A stretch of DNA of 64,000 bases from Qipengyuania mesophila (GTDB taxonomy: Bacteria > Pseudomonadota > Alphaproteobacteria > Sphingomonadales > Sphingomonadaceae). Every line of letters starts with the position of its first letter. The stretch's first letter is position 1. The notes below the pieces were generated by a model, which saw nothing but the letters and a program-made list of their open reading frames with translations, searched no databases and was not told where the DNA came from. The translations under genes and the position numbers were made by a program. The stretch is from NCBI RefSeq assembly GCF_019711655.1, contig NZ_JAIGNU010000001.1, positions 1,769,501 to 1,833,500 of the forward strand. Direction: 5' to 3'. This document shows positions 37,392-46,969 of the stretch, in pieces.

Positions 37392-38108
37392 CTAGACCGG
37401 CGGCGGGCTCGCCCGCTCCACGGTGGCGCCGTGGGCATTGCGCAGCAGGTCGTATTGCGCGACTGGCGGCGCGATGCGGCTGCCGCCTTCGGCGATGCCA
37501 TAGCTGCCCGCGAGCAGCAGGCGTCCGCCCGACAGGTCGATCAGCGCACGGTCGAACTGCTCGGGACCCATGGCGAAACAGCCGTTCGAGCGACCGAGGC
37601 GCCCGAAGCGAGCGACATGTTCGGGCGTGGCGTAATTCGCCTGGTGCATCACGATCGCGCGCGGCAGGGCGTTCGAATTGGTCGGGTCGAGCCCGTCCAG
37701 GCGGATCGAAGTGCCGTATTTCCCCTTGTACCAACTGCGCGTCATATAGGCGCCGCGGCTCGAGGCTTCGCTACCCTCGATGTTCGAATAGCGCTTGAGC
37801 CAGCCGTCGTGCTCGCTGTCCGAGCCCGATCCGTGGCTGACGTGGTAGCTCGCCACGCGCTCGTTCTCGAGATCGACGAAATGGAAGCGTCGCTCGGCCG
37901 AATGCAGTCCGAAATCGGCGATGCCGACGATGTCGCGCCGCCAGATATGCGAACCGACCCGCGCCAGTTCGTCGCGAGCGATGGCCATCAGCTTGGCATC
38001 GCGCGTAGCGGTCGGATTGACTTGCGCAAAGAGGCGCGCTGGAATGGCCATCGCCGCACCAGCGGCGAGCGTGCCCTTGAGGAGATCGCGACGCTTCATC
38101 CCGTGCAT
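37392..38108 (-). CDS. TAT-exported murein L,D-transpeptidase-like protein (YkuD_2 type)
   Basis: This 238-residue protein starts MHGMKRRDLLKGTLAAGAAMA, a twin-arginine signal with KRRDLLK. The body fits the YkuD_2 murein L,D-transpeptidase family: FHFVDLENERVASYHVSHGSGSD, SSRGAYMTRSWYKGKYG, and the catalytic GRSNGCFAMGPEQFD with a Cys in the NGC motif instead of HGC. It would act on peptidoglycan in the periplasm after folding in the cytoplasm. It follows the aspartic protease gene by 51 bp on the same strand. Confidence 0.87.
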   Translation of the reverse strand: MHGMKRRDLLKGTLAAGAAMAIPARLFAQVNPTATRDAKLMAIARDELARVGSHIWRRDIVGIADFGLHSAERRFHFVDLENERVASYHVSHGSGSDSEHDGWLKRYSNIEGSEASSRGAYMTRSWYKGKYGTSIRLDGLDPTNSNALPRAIVMHQANYATPEHVARFGRLGRSNGCFAMGPEQFDRALIDLSGGRLLLAGSYGIAEGGSRIAPPVAQYDLLRNAHGATVERASPPPV

Positions 38109-38159
38109 TTAACATGCTCTGCGCGGGCTTGCCACGAGGTTTGCGGTGGGACGGGCACG

Positions 38160-38696
38160 CTATTCGCCCAGCACCATGCGATCCTGCTCGATCCGGACCG
38201 GCTGGATGGTGGACAGGAAGCTCTGGCCCAGTAGCGAGATGGGCAGGCCTTCGGGGACGATCACCGCCGCCACATCGCGCGCCTCGTGACCGCCGAGCGT
38301 GACGCTGTCGAGCGTGACGGCGACGCCCGAGACCGGGCCCGAGGCTCCCTGTGCCACCGGCCGCACGTCGGCACTCGACCAGATCAGACCGGCCGCACGA
38401 GCATCGGCGCCGGTCAGCGCGACCACGCTGGCGCCCGTGTCGACGAGGAAACCGACGCGCGATCCGTTGATCTCGGCATCGGCATAGAAGTGGCCGTCTG
38501 CCGCCCGCGGCAGTTCGGTCGTGCCCGCGACCCAGGTGGCGTAGCTGTCGCGTCTCGCATCGGCTTGCTTGGCAGCGACTTTGTCCGCCGCGAGGGTTTG
38601 GGCGCCGTCGGCCAACCGATCGGGCGCATCGTCGGGCATGGCGGTGATGCCGACGAATACCGCGACGACAAGGGCAAGAAGGACAGCCTCGCGCAT
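38160..38696 (-). CDS. Retropepsin-like aspartic protease, membrane-anchored (TIGR02281/clan AA type)
   Basis: This 178-residue protein has an N-terminal hydrophobic anchor (AVLLALVVAVFVGITAM) and a single retropepsin-like domain. The catalytic motif is DTGAS with Asp86, preceded by GSRVGFLV, and the second conserved glycine segment is SLLGQSFLSTIQPV. Such single-domain proteins act as homodimers. Members occur widely in alphaproteobacteria (SpoIVB/RC1339-like relatives) with largely unknown substrates. It lies between ispG and the YkuD_2 gene on the same strand. Confidence 0.88.
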   Translation of the reverse strand: MREAVLLALVVAVFVGITAMPDDAPDRLADGAQTLAADKVAAKQADARRDSYATWVAGTTELPRAADGHFYADAEINGSRVGFLVDTGASVVALTGADARAAGLIWSSADVRPVAQGASGPVSGVAVTLDSVTLGGHEARDVAAVIVPEGLPISLLGQSFLSTIQPVRIEQDRMVLGE

Positions 38697-38738
38697 GGGT
38701 GAATAATGCTCGCAGCCGCCTTAATGCGCGGTAAATGG

Positions 38739-39887
38739 CTACTCCGCCGCTTCCGCAGTGCGCGCATGCGGATCGAAGGCGACCGCTTCGCCGGCCTCGA
38801 TCTGCGCCGCCTTGGCCTCGACCAGCGCCACGATATGGTCGAGCATGTCGTCGCTCTTCACATGGTGGTCGGTCACGCCCGACAGATAGACCATGTGCTT
38901 GCCGTTGCCGCCGCCGGTGATGCCGATGTCGGTCTCGCGCGCTTCGCCGGGTCCGTTGACCACGCAGCCGAGCACCGAGAGGCTCATCGGCGTCTTGATA
39001 TGCTCGAGCCGCTTCTCGAGCGTTTTCACCGTGCGGATCACGTCGAAGCCCTGGCGCGAACAGCTGGGGCAGGAGACGACGCGCACGCCGCGCGTCCTCA
39101 GGCCGAGAGCCTTGAGAATTTCGTAGCCGACCTTCACTTCCTGCTCGGGCTCGGCCGAAAGACTGACCCGGATCGTGTCGCCGATCCCCGCCCACAGCAG
39201 GCTGCCGATGCCGATCGAGCTCTTGACCGTCCCGCCGACCAGCCCGCCCGCCTCGGTGATGCCGAGGTGCAGCGGGCAGTCCACCGCCTCGGCCAGCCCG
39301 TGATAGGCGGCCACCGCGAGGAACACGTCGCTGGCCTTCACCGCGACCTTGTATTCGTGGAAGTCGTGGTCCTGCAGCAGCTTGATATGGTCGAGCGCGC
39401 TCTCGATCAGCGCCTCGGGGCAGGGCTCGCCGTATTTCTCGAGCAGGTCCTTCTCGAGGCTTCCGGCGTTGACGCCAATACGGATCGCGCAGCCGTTCGC
39501 CTTGGCCGCGCGCACCACTTCCGCCACGCGCTCGCTGCTCCCGATATTGCCCGGATTGATCCGCAGGCAGGCCGCGCCCTTGTCCGCCGCCTCGAGCGCG
39601 CGCTTGTAGTGGAAGTGGATGTCCGCGACGATCGGCACGTTCGCGGCCCTGGTGATGCGGTCGAAATGCTCGGTTGCCTCCGCGGTCGGACACGAGACGC
39701 GGATGATGTCCGCGCCTGCGTCCTCACAGCGGCGAATCTGGTCGATCGTCGCGCCCACGTCCTCGGTCGGCGTGTTGGTCATGGTCTGCACACTGATCGG
39801 CGCATCGCCCCCGACGGGGACGTTGCCGACCATGATCTGGCGGGACTGACGGCGCTCGATATCGCGCCACGGGCGTACGGAAGACAT
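38739..39887 (-). CDS. ispG: 4-hydroxy-3-methylbut-2-en-1-yl diphosphate synthase IspG
   Basis: This 382-residue [4Fe-4S] enzyme converts MEcPP to HMBPP in the MEP isoprenoid pathway, supplying the ubiquinone side chain. The barrel start is [17 protein letters not shown], and [13 protein letters not shown] and [10 protein letters not shown] are conserved. Cluster ligands are in [11 protein letters not shown] and [11 protein letters not shown]. The ATG at 39887 gives the usual start; a further 12 residues could be added from 39923. Confidence 0.96.
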   Translation of the reverse strand: MSSVRPWRDIERRQSRQIMVGNVPVGGDAPISVQTMTNTPTEDVGATIDQIRRCEDAGADIIRVSCPTAEATEHFDRITRAANVPIVADIHFHYKRALEAADKGAACLRINPGNIGSSERVAEVVRAAKANGCAIRIGVNAGSLEKDLLEKYGEPCPEALIESALDHIKLLQDHDFHEYKVAVKASDVFLAVAAYHGLAEAVDCPLHLGITEAGGLVGGTVKSSIGIGSLLWAGIGDTIRVSLSAEPEQEVKVGYEILKALGLRTRGVRVVSCPSCSRQGFDVIRTVKTLEKRLEHIKTPMSLSVLGCVVNGPGEARETDIGITGGGNGKHMVYLSGVTDHHVKSDDMLDHIVALVEAKAAQIEAGEAVAFDPHARTAEAAE

Positions 39888-39943
39888 GGCCTGCGATATA
39901 GTCCCCTCGATATGAAGGGGCAATGACGGCTAGGGAATCGCGG

Positions 39944-41251
39944 TCAGAAACGGGCCCCTATTGCCAGTGCCAGCACATCGGCATTGCCCGTGCTGTTCGA
40001 GCGGATGCGCGTATCGATCGCGGCGGGCGTGCCTGCGAAGAAGGTGTCGGTCCGGTCTATCGGCTCGCTCTTCACGAAGACATGCGCGTAGGACAGGCTG
40101 GCCGAGAAGGTGTCGCTGATGTTCCAGGTCGCCCCGGCGGACAGCCAGGTGCGGTCGCCATCGGGCACGCGCGTGGTGCGATAGCGATCGGTGATGGGCG
40201 ATTCGTCGAACATCGTCCCCGCGCGCAGCGTCAGCCGGTCGCTGACGTCGTATTCGCCGCCCAGCGCCATCGAAAAGGTATCGCGGTAATTCTGTTCGCT
40301 GACCTGCGGCGGGAGGCCATCGGGCTGGACGCGGATTTCCTCGAACTTGCTCCAGTTGTACCACCGCCAGGTGCCGTAGATCCGCCACGGCGTAACGGTG
40401 CCGAATAGCACGCTGAGCGTGGCGATGTCGGGGGTGGAGAGCGGCGCGGTGGCCGCGGTGGTGACATTGCTCCCGGCGAGCGGGCCGGTCAGACCCGACA
40501 GCGCGAATTCGCCGTCGAGCGTGTGATCGACCGAGGAGCGGTAATGCGCGCCGATGCGCACCGGGTCGAAGGTGGCGGTGATTCCCGCATTCCAGCCGAC
40601 CGAGATGTCGTCGCCGGTGATCCTGAGCGCACCGTCGGGATCGGCCGGGTTGAGGTTGGGCACCGCGTTTGCCAATTCGACATCGATATACTGGATATCG
40701 AGCCCGGCGCCGACCGAGACATGCTCGGACAGCTTGTAGGCCACGCTCGGCTGGACGTTGAGCGTGAAGACGTCCGAGGTCTGCGAATCGTAGCGCCCGA
40801 AGAAACCGTCGTCGTAGTCGACCACAACGCCGAAGGGGCTGTTGACTCCGAGGCCGACCCACAGGCGATCGCTCACCTGCGCGCTGGCATAGATGGAGGG
40901 CACGAGCAGCGGTTGCGAGAACGGATTGCCGCCGTCATTGCCGCTCACCGGCAGCGTGACCGGCAGGCCCGGCACGCTGCGCGTGGTGCCGGTGTTCGAC
41001 TGGCGCGCATCGACGAACAGCGCCTGCGCATTGGCTTCCATCTGGACGCCGTCGAGCTCGGTCATGCCGGCCGGGTTGAAGAAGATGGTTGCCGGGCTGT
41101 CGGCGGCGGCGGCGTCACCCGAATAGGCGCGGCCCGCCTCCTTGGTCGACTGCTCCTGGATGTAGAAACCGCCCGCCTGCGCCGGGACGGCAATGGCCAG
41201 GCCGAGCCCGAGGGCCACAAGGGACGAAGCGGTTCTGATCGAGGCGTTCAT
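39944..41251 (-). CDS. FadL/OmpP1/TodX-family outer-membrane transport protein
   Basis: This 435-residue outer-membrane porin for hydrophobic substrates such as long-chain fatty acids. A signal peptide ends VPAQA, followed by GGFYIQEQSTKEAGRAYSGDAA, the FadL N-terminal plug with the NPAGMT motif (IFFNPAGMTELDG). Later strand motifs include WVGLGVNSPFGVVVDYDDGFFGRY and the C-terminal ALAIGARF ending in Phe. It may feed the acyl-CoA pathway found at 58-62 kb, but the two are not linked genetically. Confidence 0.9.
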   Translation of the reverse strand: MNASIRTASSLVALGLGLAIAVPAQAGGFYIQEQSTKEAGRAYSGDAAAADSPATIFFNPAGMTELDGVQMEANAQALFVDARQSNTGTTRSVPGLPVTLPVSGNDGGNPFSQPLLVPSIYASAQVSDRLWVGLGVNSPFGVVVDYDDGFFGRYDSQTSDVFTLNVQPSVAYKLSEHVSVGAGLDIQYIDVELANAVPNLNPADPDGALRITGDDISVGWNAGITATFDPVRIGAHYRSSVDHTLDGEFALSGLTGPLAGSNVTTAATAPLSTPDIATLSVLFGTVTPWRIYGTWRWYNWSKFEEIRVQPDGLPPQVSEQNYRDTFSMALGGEYDVSDRLTLRAGTMFDESPITDRYRTTRVPDGDRTWLSAGATWNISDTFSASLSYAHVFVKSEPIDRTDTFFAGTPAAIDTRIRSNSTGNADVLALAIGARF

Positions 41252-41353
41252 GTGGGGCGAACGATTGAACTTCGGCAATGGTTTCTCGTATTCGGTTTCG
41301 GGAAGGGGTAGCGGCGTGCCGCTGTGGGGCGGCCCTTTCGCCGTCTGACCCGC

Positions 41354-42208
41354 TCAATGCAAGCCGTTGCGATATCGCCTGCTGCCGCGCGTCTCGCTGC
41401 CGTCCTCCAGCTTCACGACGAAATCGCCGCTCGGGAGCGTACGAATTTCGCGCACCGCCTCGCGGCGGAGGAGGCGGCTGCGGTGAATGCGGACGAAGCT
41501 CTCGCCGAGCTCGCTCTCGAGTGCGGCCAGCGTCGCGCGGTGGAGATGGACCGTGCCGCCCGCATGGAGCTCGACATAATTGCCCGCCGCCTCGACGCGG
41601 TCGATCTGCGCATGGGGAAGGCGGATGCGGCGCGTGCCGTCCTGGATGGTCAGTACCGGCGTGCGGCTTTCGGTCGGGTCGGGGCGCGTCGTCCACTGGA
41701 TACCGGCAAAGGCGGCGGCGAGAAGGAAATAGGACGGCGCGTCCTTGCGATATTCGTAGAGGATTTCGTCCAGCAGCTGGCCATTGGCGAAATCGTAGTC
41801 CACGCCGCCGAGCGCATAGGCGCCCTCGCGCAGCATCACCATCAATCCGATGTGGAGCAGCGAGAGGGGCACGGTGGCGAGGAGGTGCAACGCGGCAACC
41901 GCGGGCCAGCCGAAGCGTGGCGGACGCAGCAAGCCGACCAACCGCCAGATCACGACCATGCATACCAGCCAGGCGAAGAAGCTGCTCGTCTCATCGACAG
42001 CGATCGTCCAGCCAAGCACGTCGGAACCTGCGCCGCGCAGATCGGAAAAGCGGCTGACGCCATTCACCGCGCCCTGGATCGCCGCGAAGACGACGATGAT
42101 GCCCAGCATCACTCCTCGGCGGGCCCAGACGGGGATTCCGCTCGTCACGCGCGCTCCACCGCTCGTCAAACCGGCCTCACCGTTCGTCCCTGCCGCATCG
42201 CGATCCAT
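41354..42208 (-). CDS. Membrane-integrated LytTR transcriptional regulator
   Basis: This 284-residue one-component regulator has four predicted membrane helices in the N-terminal half (GVMLGIIVVFAAIQGAVNGV, FFAWLVCMVVIWRLVGLL, ALHLLATVPLSLLHIGLMVML, YFLLAAAFAGIQW). The C-terminal LytTR DNA-binding domain (about 185-280) has DRVEAAGNYVELHAGG, RATLAALESELG and FVRIHRSRLLRREAV. There is no receiver domain and no adjacent kinase. It is divergent from the acyltransferase gene, which could be its target. Confidence 0.85.
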   Translation of the reverse strand: MDRDAAGTNGEAGLTSGGARVTSGIPVWARRGVMLGIIVVFAAIQGAVNGVSRFSDLRGAGSDVLGWTIAVDETSSFFAWLVCMVVIWRLVGLLRPPRFGWPAVAALHLLATVPLSLLHIGLMVMLREGAYALGGVDYDFANGQLLDEILYEYRKDAPSYFLLAAAFAGIQWTTRPDPTESRTPVLTIQDGTRRIRLPHAQIDRVEAAGNYVELHAGGTVHLHRATLAALESELGESFVRIHRSRLLRREAVREIRTLPSGDFVVKLEDGSETRGSRRYRNGLH

Positions 42209-42255
42209 GTCCTGCCGCTAGCAGACTGCGCCGCCCCTCGCCTAGCGCCGCAGGC

Positions 42256-43473
42256 ATGGAAACGCACACTCTACTCGGCACCGAGATCGACCGTCATTAT
42301 GGCATGGACTGGCTGCGCATCGGCGCCTTCGCGCTGCTCATCCTCTATCACATCGGCATGTTCTTCGTGCCGTGGGGGTGGCACGTGAAGGCCGACCCGA
42401 TCGTCGAATGGGCGACGATCCCGATGCTGTTCACCAACGGCTGGCGGCTGTCGCTGCTGTTCCTCGTCTCGGGCTATGCCAGCGCGGCGATGCTCGCCAA
42501 GCGCCCCGCACTGGGCGCCTTCGTTCGCGGTCGGACCGCGCGCCAGCTGATCCCGCTGGTCTTCGGCATGATCGTGGTCGTTCCGGCGCAGCCGTGGATC
42601 GAGCTGATGGGCAAGTACGGCTATCCGCACGGCTTCCTCCATTTCTGGCGCGAGGATTACTTCCGCTTCGGATCGCTTCACGACATCATCCTGCCGACCT
42701 GGCAGCACCTGTGGTTCGTCGCCTATCTCTGGCCCTACACGCTGGCGCTCGCGCTGCTGCTATGCCTCCCGTCGCGCCTGCGCGGCGCGATCGGCGCGCT
42801 GTTCGACCGCGGCTTCGGCCAGGCACCGGTGCTGCTGCTGGTGCCCATCGGCTGGATCATGCTGCGCATATTCTGGCTGTGGCCGGGTATGGAAGATACG
42901 CACGCCCTGTTCGACGATGCGCCGGCGCACTGGATCTACTTCCCCGCCTTTCTGTTCGGTTTCGCCCTGCTGCGCGCCAGGCGGACCTGGAGCGCGATCG
43001 GAGGGAACTGGGGCCTGGCGCTGGCGCTGGCAGTGATCGCCTATGCGGTCGTCGCCGCGCTCGAATGGCGCTATCCGGGCGATACAGTTGCGCCTGCACT
43101 GGCCATGAAAGCCTTCGTCGCCGCGCGTGCGGTCAATGCCTGGGCGATGATCGTCGCACTGCTCGGCATCGCCGATCGGTTCTGGAACCGCGACCACCGC
43201 TGGCGCGCCACGCTCAACGAGGGTGTCTTCCCCTTCTACATCGTCCACCAGACGATCATCGTGGTCGTCGCCTGGTATTGCCTGCGCGCCGGGCTGGGCA
43301 ATGGCGCGAGTTTCCTCGTCCTGGTCGCCGCCACCACGCTCGGCTGCTGGCTCTTCTATCGGATCGGTCGCGAGATACCGGTGCTGCGCCTGCTGATCGG
43401 GCTCAAGGGCTGGCACATTGCCTCTTCCCCGAGGCGCGGCGATGCGGCATCCATGCCGGCATGCCAGAACTGA
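42256..43473 (+). CDS. Acyltransferase-3 family membrane protein
   Basis: This 405-residue multi-helix inner-membrane protein of the Acyl_transf_3/OafB-OpgC superfamily, which O-acylates envelope glycans. It opens with the family pattern RHYGMDWLRIGAFALLILYHIGMF. RLSLLFLVSGYAS includes the RxxxPxxxFF-type segment. HLWFVAYLWPY and FYIVHQTIIVVVAWY are the other two signature helices. The conserved His in LYHIGMF and in YIVHQT match the proposed catalytic residues. The acceptor is unknown. Its end overlaps the ZntB-like gene by 13 bp. Confidence 0.88.
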   Translation: METHTLLGTEIDRHYGMDWLRIGAFALLILYHIGMFFVPWGWHVKADPIVEWATIPMLFTNGWRLSLLFLVSGYASAAMLAKRPALGAFVRGRTARQLIPLVFGMIVVVPAQPWIELMGKYGYPHGFLHFWREDYFRFGSLHDIILPTWQHLWFVAYLWPYTLALALLLCLPSRLRGAIGALFDRGFGQAPVLLLVPIGWIMLRIFWLWPGMEDTHALFDDAPAHWIYFPAFLFGFALLRARRTWSAIGGNWGLALALAVIAYAVVAALEWRYPGDTVAPALAMKAFVAARAVNAWAMIVALLGIADRFWNRDHRWRATLNEGVFPFYIVHQTIIVVVAWYCLRAGLGNGASFLVLVAATTLGCWLFYRIGREIPVLRLLIGLKGWHIASSPRRGDAASMPACQN

Positions 43474-44468
43474 CCGATGCCGCCGACACCGACGCCGAAA
43501 CGCCGCTCCTGTTCGGCCGCGTGCTCGACGGGAAGGGCGGCGCGCGGCCGATCGGCTGGTACGAGGCGCAAGGCTGGCGGCCTTCCGCCGAGGGCGAGGT
43601 GCTGTGGCTCCATATCTGCCGCAGCCTCCCGGGCGTCCAGGAATGGCTCGAGGAAGACCTGGGCATTCCCGAGCCTACCGCCGAACTGCTGACCAGCGAC
43701 CAGACCCGCCCGCGCGCCTTTCGCGAGGGGGCGACGCTGGTCGGGACGCTGCGCGGGATAAATTTCAATCCCGGGGCCGAACCCGAAGACATGATCTCGA
43801 TGCAGTTCTGGTGCGACGGGCAGCGGCTGGTGACCTTGCGGCGGCACCCGCTGCAGACTCCGCGCACCGTGCTTGCGCAGCTCGACCAGGGGCAAGGGCC
43901 GCTCGACGCCGGCGCGACGATCACGCTGCTGGCCGAATACATGATTGCGCGGATGAGCCAGTCGATCGTCGACATGAACGATGTGCTCGACGAGCTCGAG
44001 GACGACGATCCCGACGAACACGCCGAAAGCATGCTCAAGCGGATTTCCACGATCCGCCGCAACTGCCTAGCGCTGAAGCGGCACATGGCCCCGCAGCACG
44101 AGGCGCTCGAACAGATCAGCCGCGACGCGCCCGTCTGGTTCGACGAGAGCGACCGCCGCGAGATCGCCGAGAGCATTGCGCGGCTGCGCCGCTATCTCGA
44201 CGATATCGACATCAGCAAGGAGAGCGCGCTGGTGCTGCAGGACGAGATCCGCGCCCGCAGCCTCGCCAGCAGCGAGCAGGCTACCTACATGCTGACCATC
44301 GTCGCTGGGATCTTCCTGCCGCTGTCCTTCCTCACCGGCCTGCTCGGCATCAATGTCGGCGGGATGCCCGGCATGGACGATCCCGACGCCTTCTGGGCCG
44401 TGGTCGCGCTCTGCGGGCTGCTGTTCATCGGCCTGATCGTCGCCTTCCGCCGGCTGCGCTGGCTCTAG
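43461..44468 (+). CDS. zntB: CorA/ZntB-family metal ion transporter
   Basis: This 335-residue pentameric channel-type transporter. A large soluble N-terminal domain with a long acidic helix (VLDELEDDDPDEHAES) leads into two C-terminal membrane helices. The pore motif is GINVGGMPGMDDPD, where the CorA GMN is replaced by GIN, as in ZntB. TYMLTIVAGIFLPLSFLTGLLG is helix 1. ZntB was first taken as a zinc exporter, later shown in E. coli to import zinc with protons; direction here is unknown. Confidence 0.87.
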   Translation: MPELTDAADTDAETPLLFGRVLDGKGGARPIGWYEAQGWRPSAEGEVLWLHICRSLPGVQEWLEEDLGIPEPTAELLTSDQTRPRAFREGATLVGTLRGINFNPGAEPEDMISMQFWCDGQRLVTLRRHPLQTPRTVLAQLDQGQGPLDAGATITLLAEYMIARMSQSIVDMNDVLDELEDDDPDEHAESMLKRISTIRRNCLALKRHMAPQHEALEQISRDAPVWFDESDRREIAESIARLRRYLDDIDISKESALVLQDEIRARSLASSEQATYMLTIVAGIFLPLSFLTGLLGINVGGMPGMDDPDAFWAVVALCGLLFIGLIVAFRRLRWL

Positions 44469-44480
44469 CGCTGCGGCAGG

Positions 44481-46247
44481 TCAGCGCTGCGAGGGAATGA
44501 ACTCCTCGCGCACCGCCTTGGCCATCAGCTCGAGCGGGATGATCCCCTGGCCGAGGAGGAAGTCGTTGAACGCCTTCTCGTCGAACTTCGCGCCCAGCGC
44601 GACCTCGGCCTCGACCCGCAGGTCGATGAGCTTGCGATAGCCGTAGTAATAGCTGCCCGCCTGGCCGGGCATGCGATACTGGTAGCGGTCGAGTTCCTGC
44701 TTCACCATGCCGGGCGAGAACAGCGCCTCTTCGCGCAGCACCCGTTCGGCCTCTTCCCGGCTGATCATCCCGAGGTTGAGCATCGGGTCGAGGAAGGCGC
44801 GGGCGGTGCGCAGCAGGCGGAACTGCTGGGCGATGAACTGGCCCTCGATCGGCTCGTAGGGCAGCATTTCGGCTTCGGCATAGAGCGCCCAGCCTTCGAC
44901 GTTGACGCTGTTGAAGGCATAAAGCAGCCGTGCGAGGCTGACCCCCTGCTTGACCAGCGCGGCGAATTGCATCTCGTGCCCCGGACGCGCTTCGTGCGCG
45001 CTCAGCGTCCAGCTGGCCGCGGGGAAGTTGAAGTCGTCATAGGCCTCGCCCTCGGCGGCGGTCGGGTTCGACACGGTCAGCACGAAGGTGCCCTGTTCGC
45101 CGGTGTTGCCGATGAGTCGCGGCGGGCGCATGTGCGGCGCGGGCTGGGCGGCGCTTTCGGCGGCTGAGGCCACCCGCATGGCGAGCGGATAGTCGGGCAG
45201 GCTGACGACGTCGTGCTCGCGGATTTTCCCTTCGATCTCGGCATTCACGCCGCGATAGAATTCCTCGATCTCGTCATTGGGGATCGTGCTTTGCTTGAGC
45301 TTGCGCATGACCGAGGCGTAGTCGGTCTCGGCCCAGCCGTTCTTCTCGGCGATCTGCGGGGCGAGCGCTTCCATCTGTGCGCGGATTTCGTAGAAACCGC
45401 GCCGCGCCTGGCTCATCGCCTCGCGCGGGTCGGCATCGATACCCCAGTTCCTCAGCGCGAGGGCATAAAGCTCCTCGGGCAGGCGGGGATTGTCGCGCGC
45501 GGCGGGCAGGACCACCTCTTCGGTCCATTTCGCATAGTCGGCGAATTGCGCATCCATCGCGTCGAGTGCCTCGTCGGCACCCTCGATCTCGTATTTCTCA
45601 ACCAGCTCGCGAATGCCCGTCGCGAAGGTCGGAATATTGTCGATCGATTCGCGCACCTCGACCGCATAGGGGCCCATCTTGCCCTCGCCGCGGCTCGCCT
45701 CGAAGCGACGCTTGGCCAGTTCGGTCATCGGCTCGGTGTCGGGCCAGGTGCCGGTAAAGCGCTGGAGCAGCTCGAGCGCCTTGCCGCGACGGCTGGCTGC
45801 TGTCTGTTCGGACAGCAGCGTCCCGATGGTCTGGAACATGTCCTCGGGCACTTCGGCGAATTCGAGCATGTAGCGGCGCTGGAGTTCGATGCCCTCGATG
45901 TTGTGGTCGAGCGCGTCGATCAGGATCTGCAGGTCCTGCTTGACGTAGGGGTTGGTCTCGGTCGCCATGGCGGCGGCGAATTCGGCGCGCAGCTCGCGGG
46001 CTCCGGCGAGGTAGCGCTCGTCGCGGTCGAGCGCCATGTCGTTCACCAGGCCATCGTACTGCTCGTAGCCGGCAAAGCTCGCACCGGTAGGGAAGATGCT
46101 CGCCTCGAAGGTGATGAGCTTTTGCGTGTAGGCATTGCTCGTCTCGACCCATTGCGGGCTGGCGGGCGCCGTGGTTTCTTCCTGCGCGGCGAGCGGGACG
46201 GCGGGCAGCGCCACGGCGAGCGCGACGGCGGCGGTAAAGGTCTTCAT
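44481..46247 (-). CDS. DUF885 family predicted metal-dependent hydrolase, secreted
   Basis: This 588-residue protein has a signal peptide (MKTFTAAVALAVALPAVPLAAQ) and an all-helical DUF885 body. The family HExxPGH motif is present as SAHEARPGHEMQF, consistent with a gluzincin-type metal site. The second ligand region is NVEGWALYAEAEMLPY and the C-terminal YYYGYRKLIDLRVEAE is conserved. Function is presumed peptidase; substrate unknown. The start has a strong AGAGGGGA site. It is not close enough to nrsF to be clearly in that operon (80-bp gap). Confidence 0.88.
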   Translation of the reverse strand: MKTFTAAVALAVALPAVPLAAQEETTAPASPQWVETSNAYTQKLITFEASIFPTGASFAGYEQYDGLVNDMALDRDERYLAGARELRAEFAAAMATETNPYVKQDLQILIDALDHNIEGIELQRRYMLEFAEVPEDMFQTIGTLLSEQTAASRRGKALELLQRFTGTWPDTEPMTELAKRRFEASRGEGKMGPYAVEVRESIDNIPTFATGIRELVEKYEIEGADEALDAMDAQFADYAKWTEEVVLPAARDNPRLPEELYALALRNWGIDADPREAMSQARRGFYEIRAQMEALAPQIAEKNGWAETDYASVMRKLKQSTIPNDEIEEFYRGVNAEIEGKIREHDVVSLPDYPLAMRVASAAESAAQPAPHMRPPRLIGNTGEQGTFVLTVSNPTAAEGEAYDDFNFPAASWTLSAHEARPGHEMQFAALVKQGVSLARLLYAFNSVNVEGWALYAEAEMLPYEPIEGQFIAQQFRLLRTARAFLDPMLNLGMISREEAERVLREEALFSPGMVKQELDRYQYRMPGQAGSYYYGYRKLIDLRVEAEVALGAKFDEKAFNDFLLGQGIIPLELMAKAVREEFIPSQR

Positions 46248-46326
46248 CTGGCTTCCCCTCTGGATATCGCTTGCTGGGGTGCCGCCTGCCGTACCGCTTG
46301 GCAAGCGCGGGCCGGACGAACGTCGC

Positions 46327-46968
46327 TTACCAGCGGACGAGCGGCGGGACCGTAATCCGGCCGATTACGCCGCCAAGGACGACCGGCAGGACATGCCAGC
46401 TGCCGAGATGCGCCAGCGTGTCGACCGGGCAAGCAAGGCCATGTGCGAAGGTGCCCAGCGATCCGGCCGCGATCCCTGTCAGGGTGCCCGCCAGCGGCGG
46501 CGACACCGGCGCGCCGCGGCGCAGCCAGACGATCAGCGCGACGAAGGTCAGCCCGCCGAACTCGATCCCGGCAATGAGACATCCAAAGCCGTAGGGATCG
46601 TGTGCGACCTGCCCCAGGTCGCCTTGCAGGCCGAGCACGACCAGCGCGGCGACGGGCAGCAGCGCGGCCATAGCCAGCGCCCAGCGCGTGCCTTCGTGGC
46701 TGTTGCCCACTTGCGGGGAAGCCATGCGGATCGCCGCCAGGGCTGCGGCGGTGCCGAGCATGGCGAACATGCCGTTGGCGATGAAGAACAGGGGCGAGGC
46801 CTGGCCCGTCGCGATGCCGCGCCAGAATCCGTCGATGACTTCGACCAGCACCACGGCCACGAGCGTCGCGGTAGCGACCAGCGCGATGCCGCGCGCGCGT
46901 CTGAGCGGCCGGACGGGCGCGAGGTCCGCGGCGAGCTCGTCGATCAGCGAATGGGGCACGCGATTCAT
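46327..46968 (-). CDS. nrsF: NrsF anti-sigma-F factor (DUF1109), six-helix membrane protein
   Basis: This 213-residue polytopic inner-membrane protein matches the Caulobacter NrsF family that sequesters sigma-F and releases it on heavy-metal stress. Six helices are visible after a short cytoplasmic N-terminus. Two cysteines only: Cys130 (YGFGCLIAG) and Cys180 (HGLACPVDT), almost at the positions of the two conserved sensory cysteines in Caulobacter NrsF. It starts 1 bp past the sigF stop, so both are translated from one message. Confidence 0.9.
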   Translation of the reverse strand: MNRVPHSLIDELAADLAPVRPLRRARGIALVATATLVAVVLVEVIDGFWRGIATGQASPLFFIANGMFAMLGTAAALAAIRMASPQVGNSHEGTRWALAMAALLPVAALVVLGLQGDLGQVAHDPYGFGCLIAGIEFGGLTFVALIVWLRRGAPVSPPLAGTLTGIAAGSLGTFAHGLACPVDTLAHLGSWHVLPVVLGGVIGRITVPPLVRW

Positions 46969-46969
46969 G

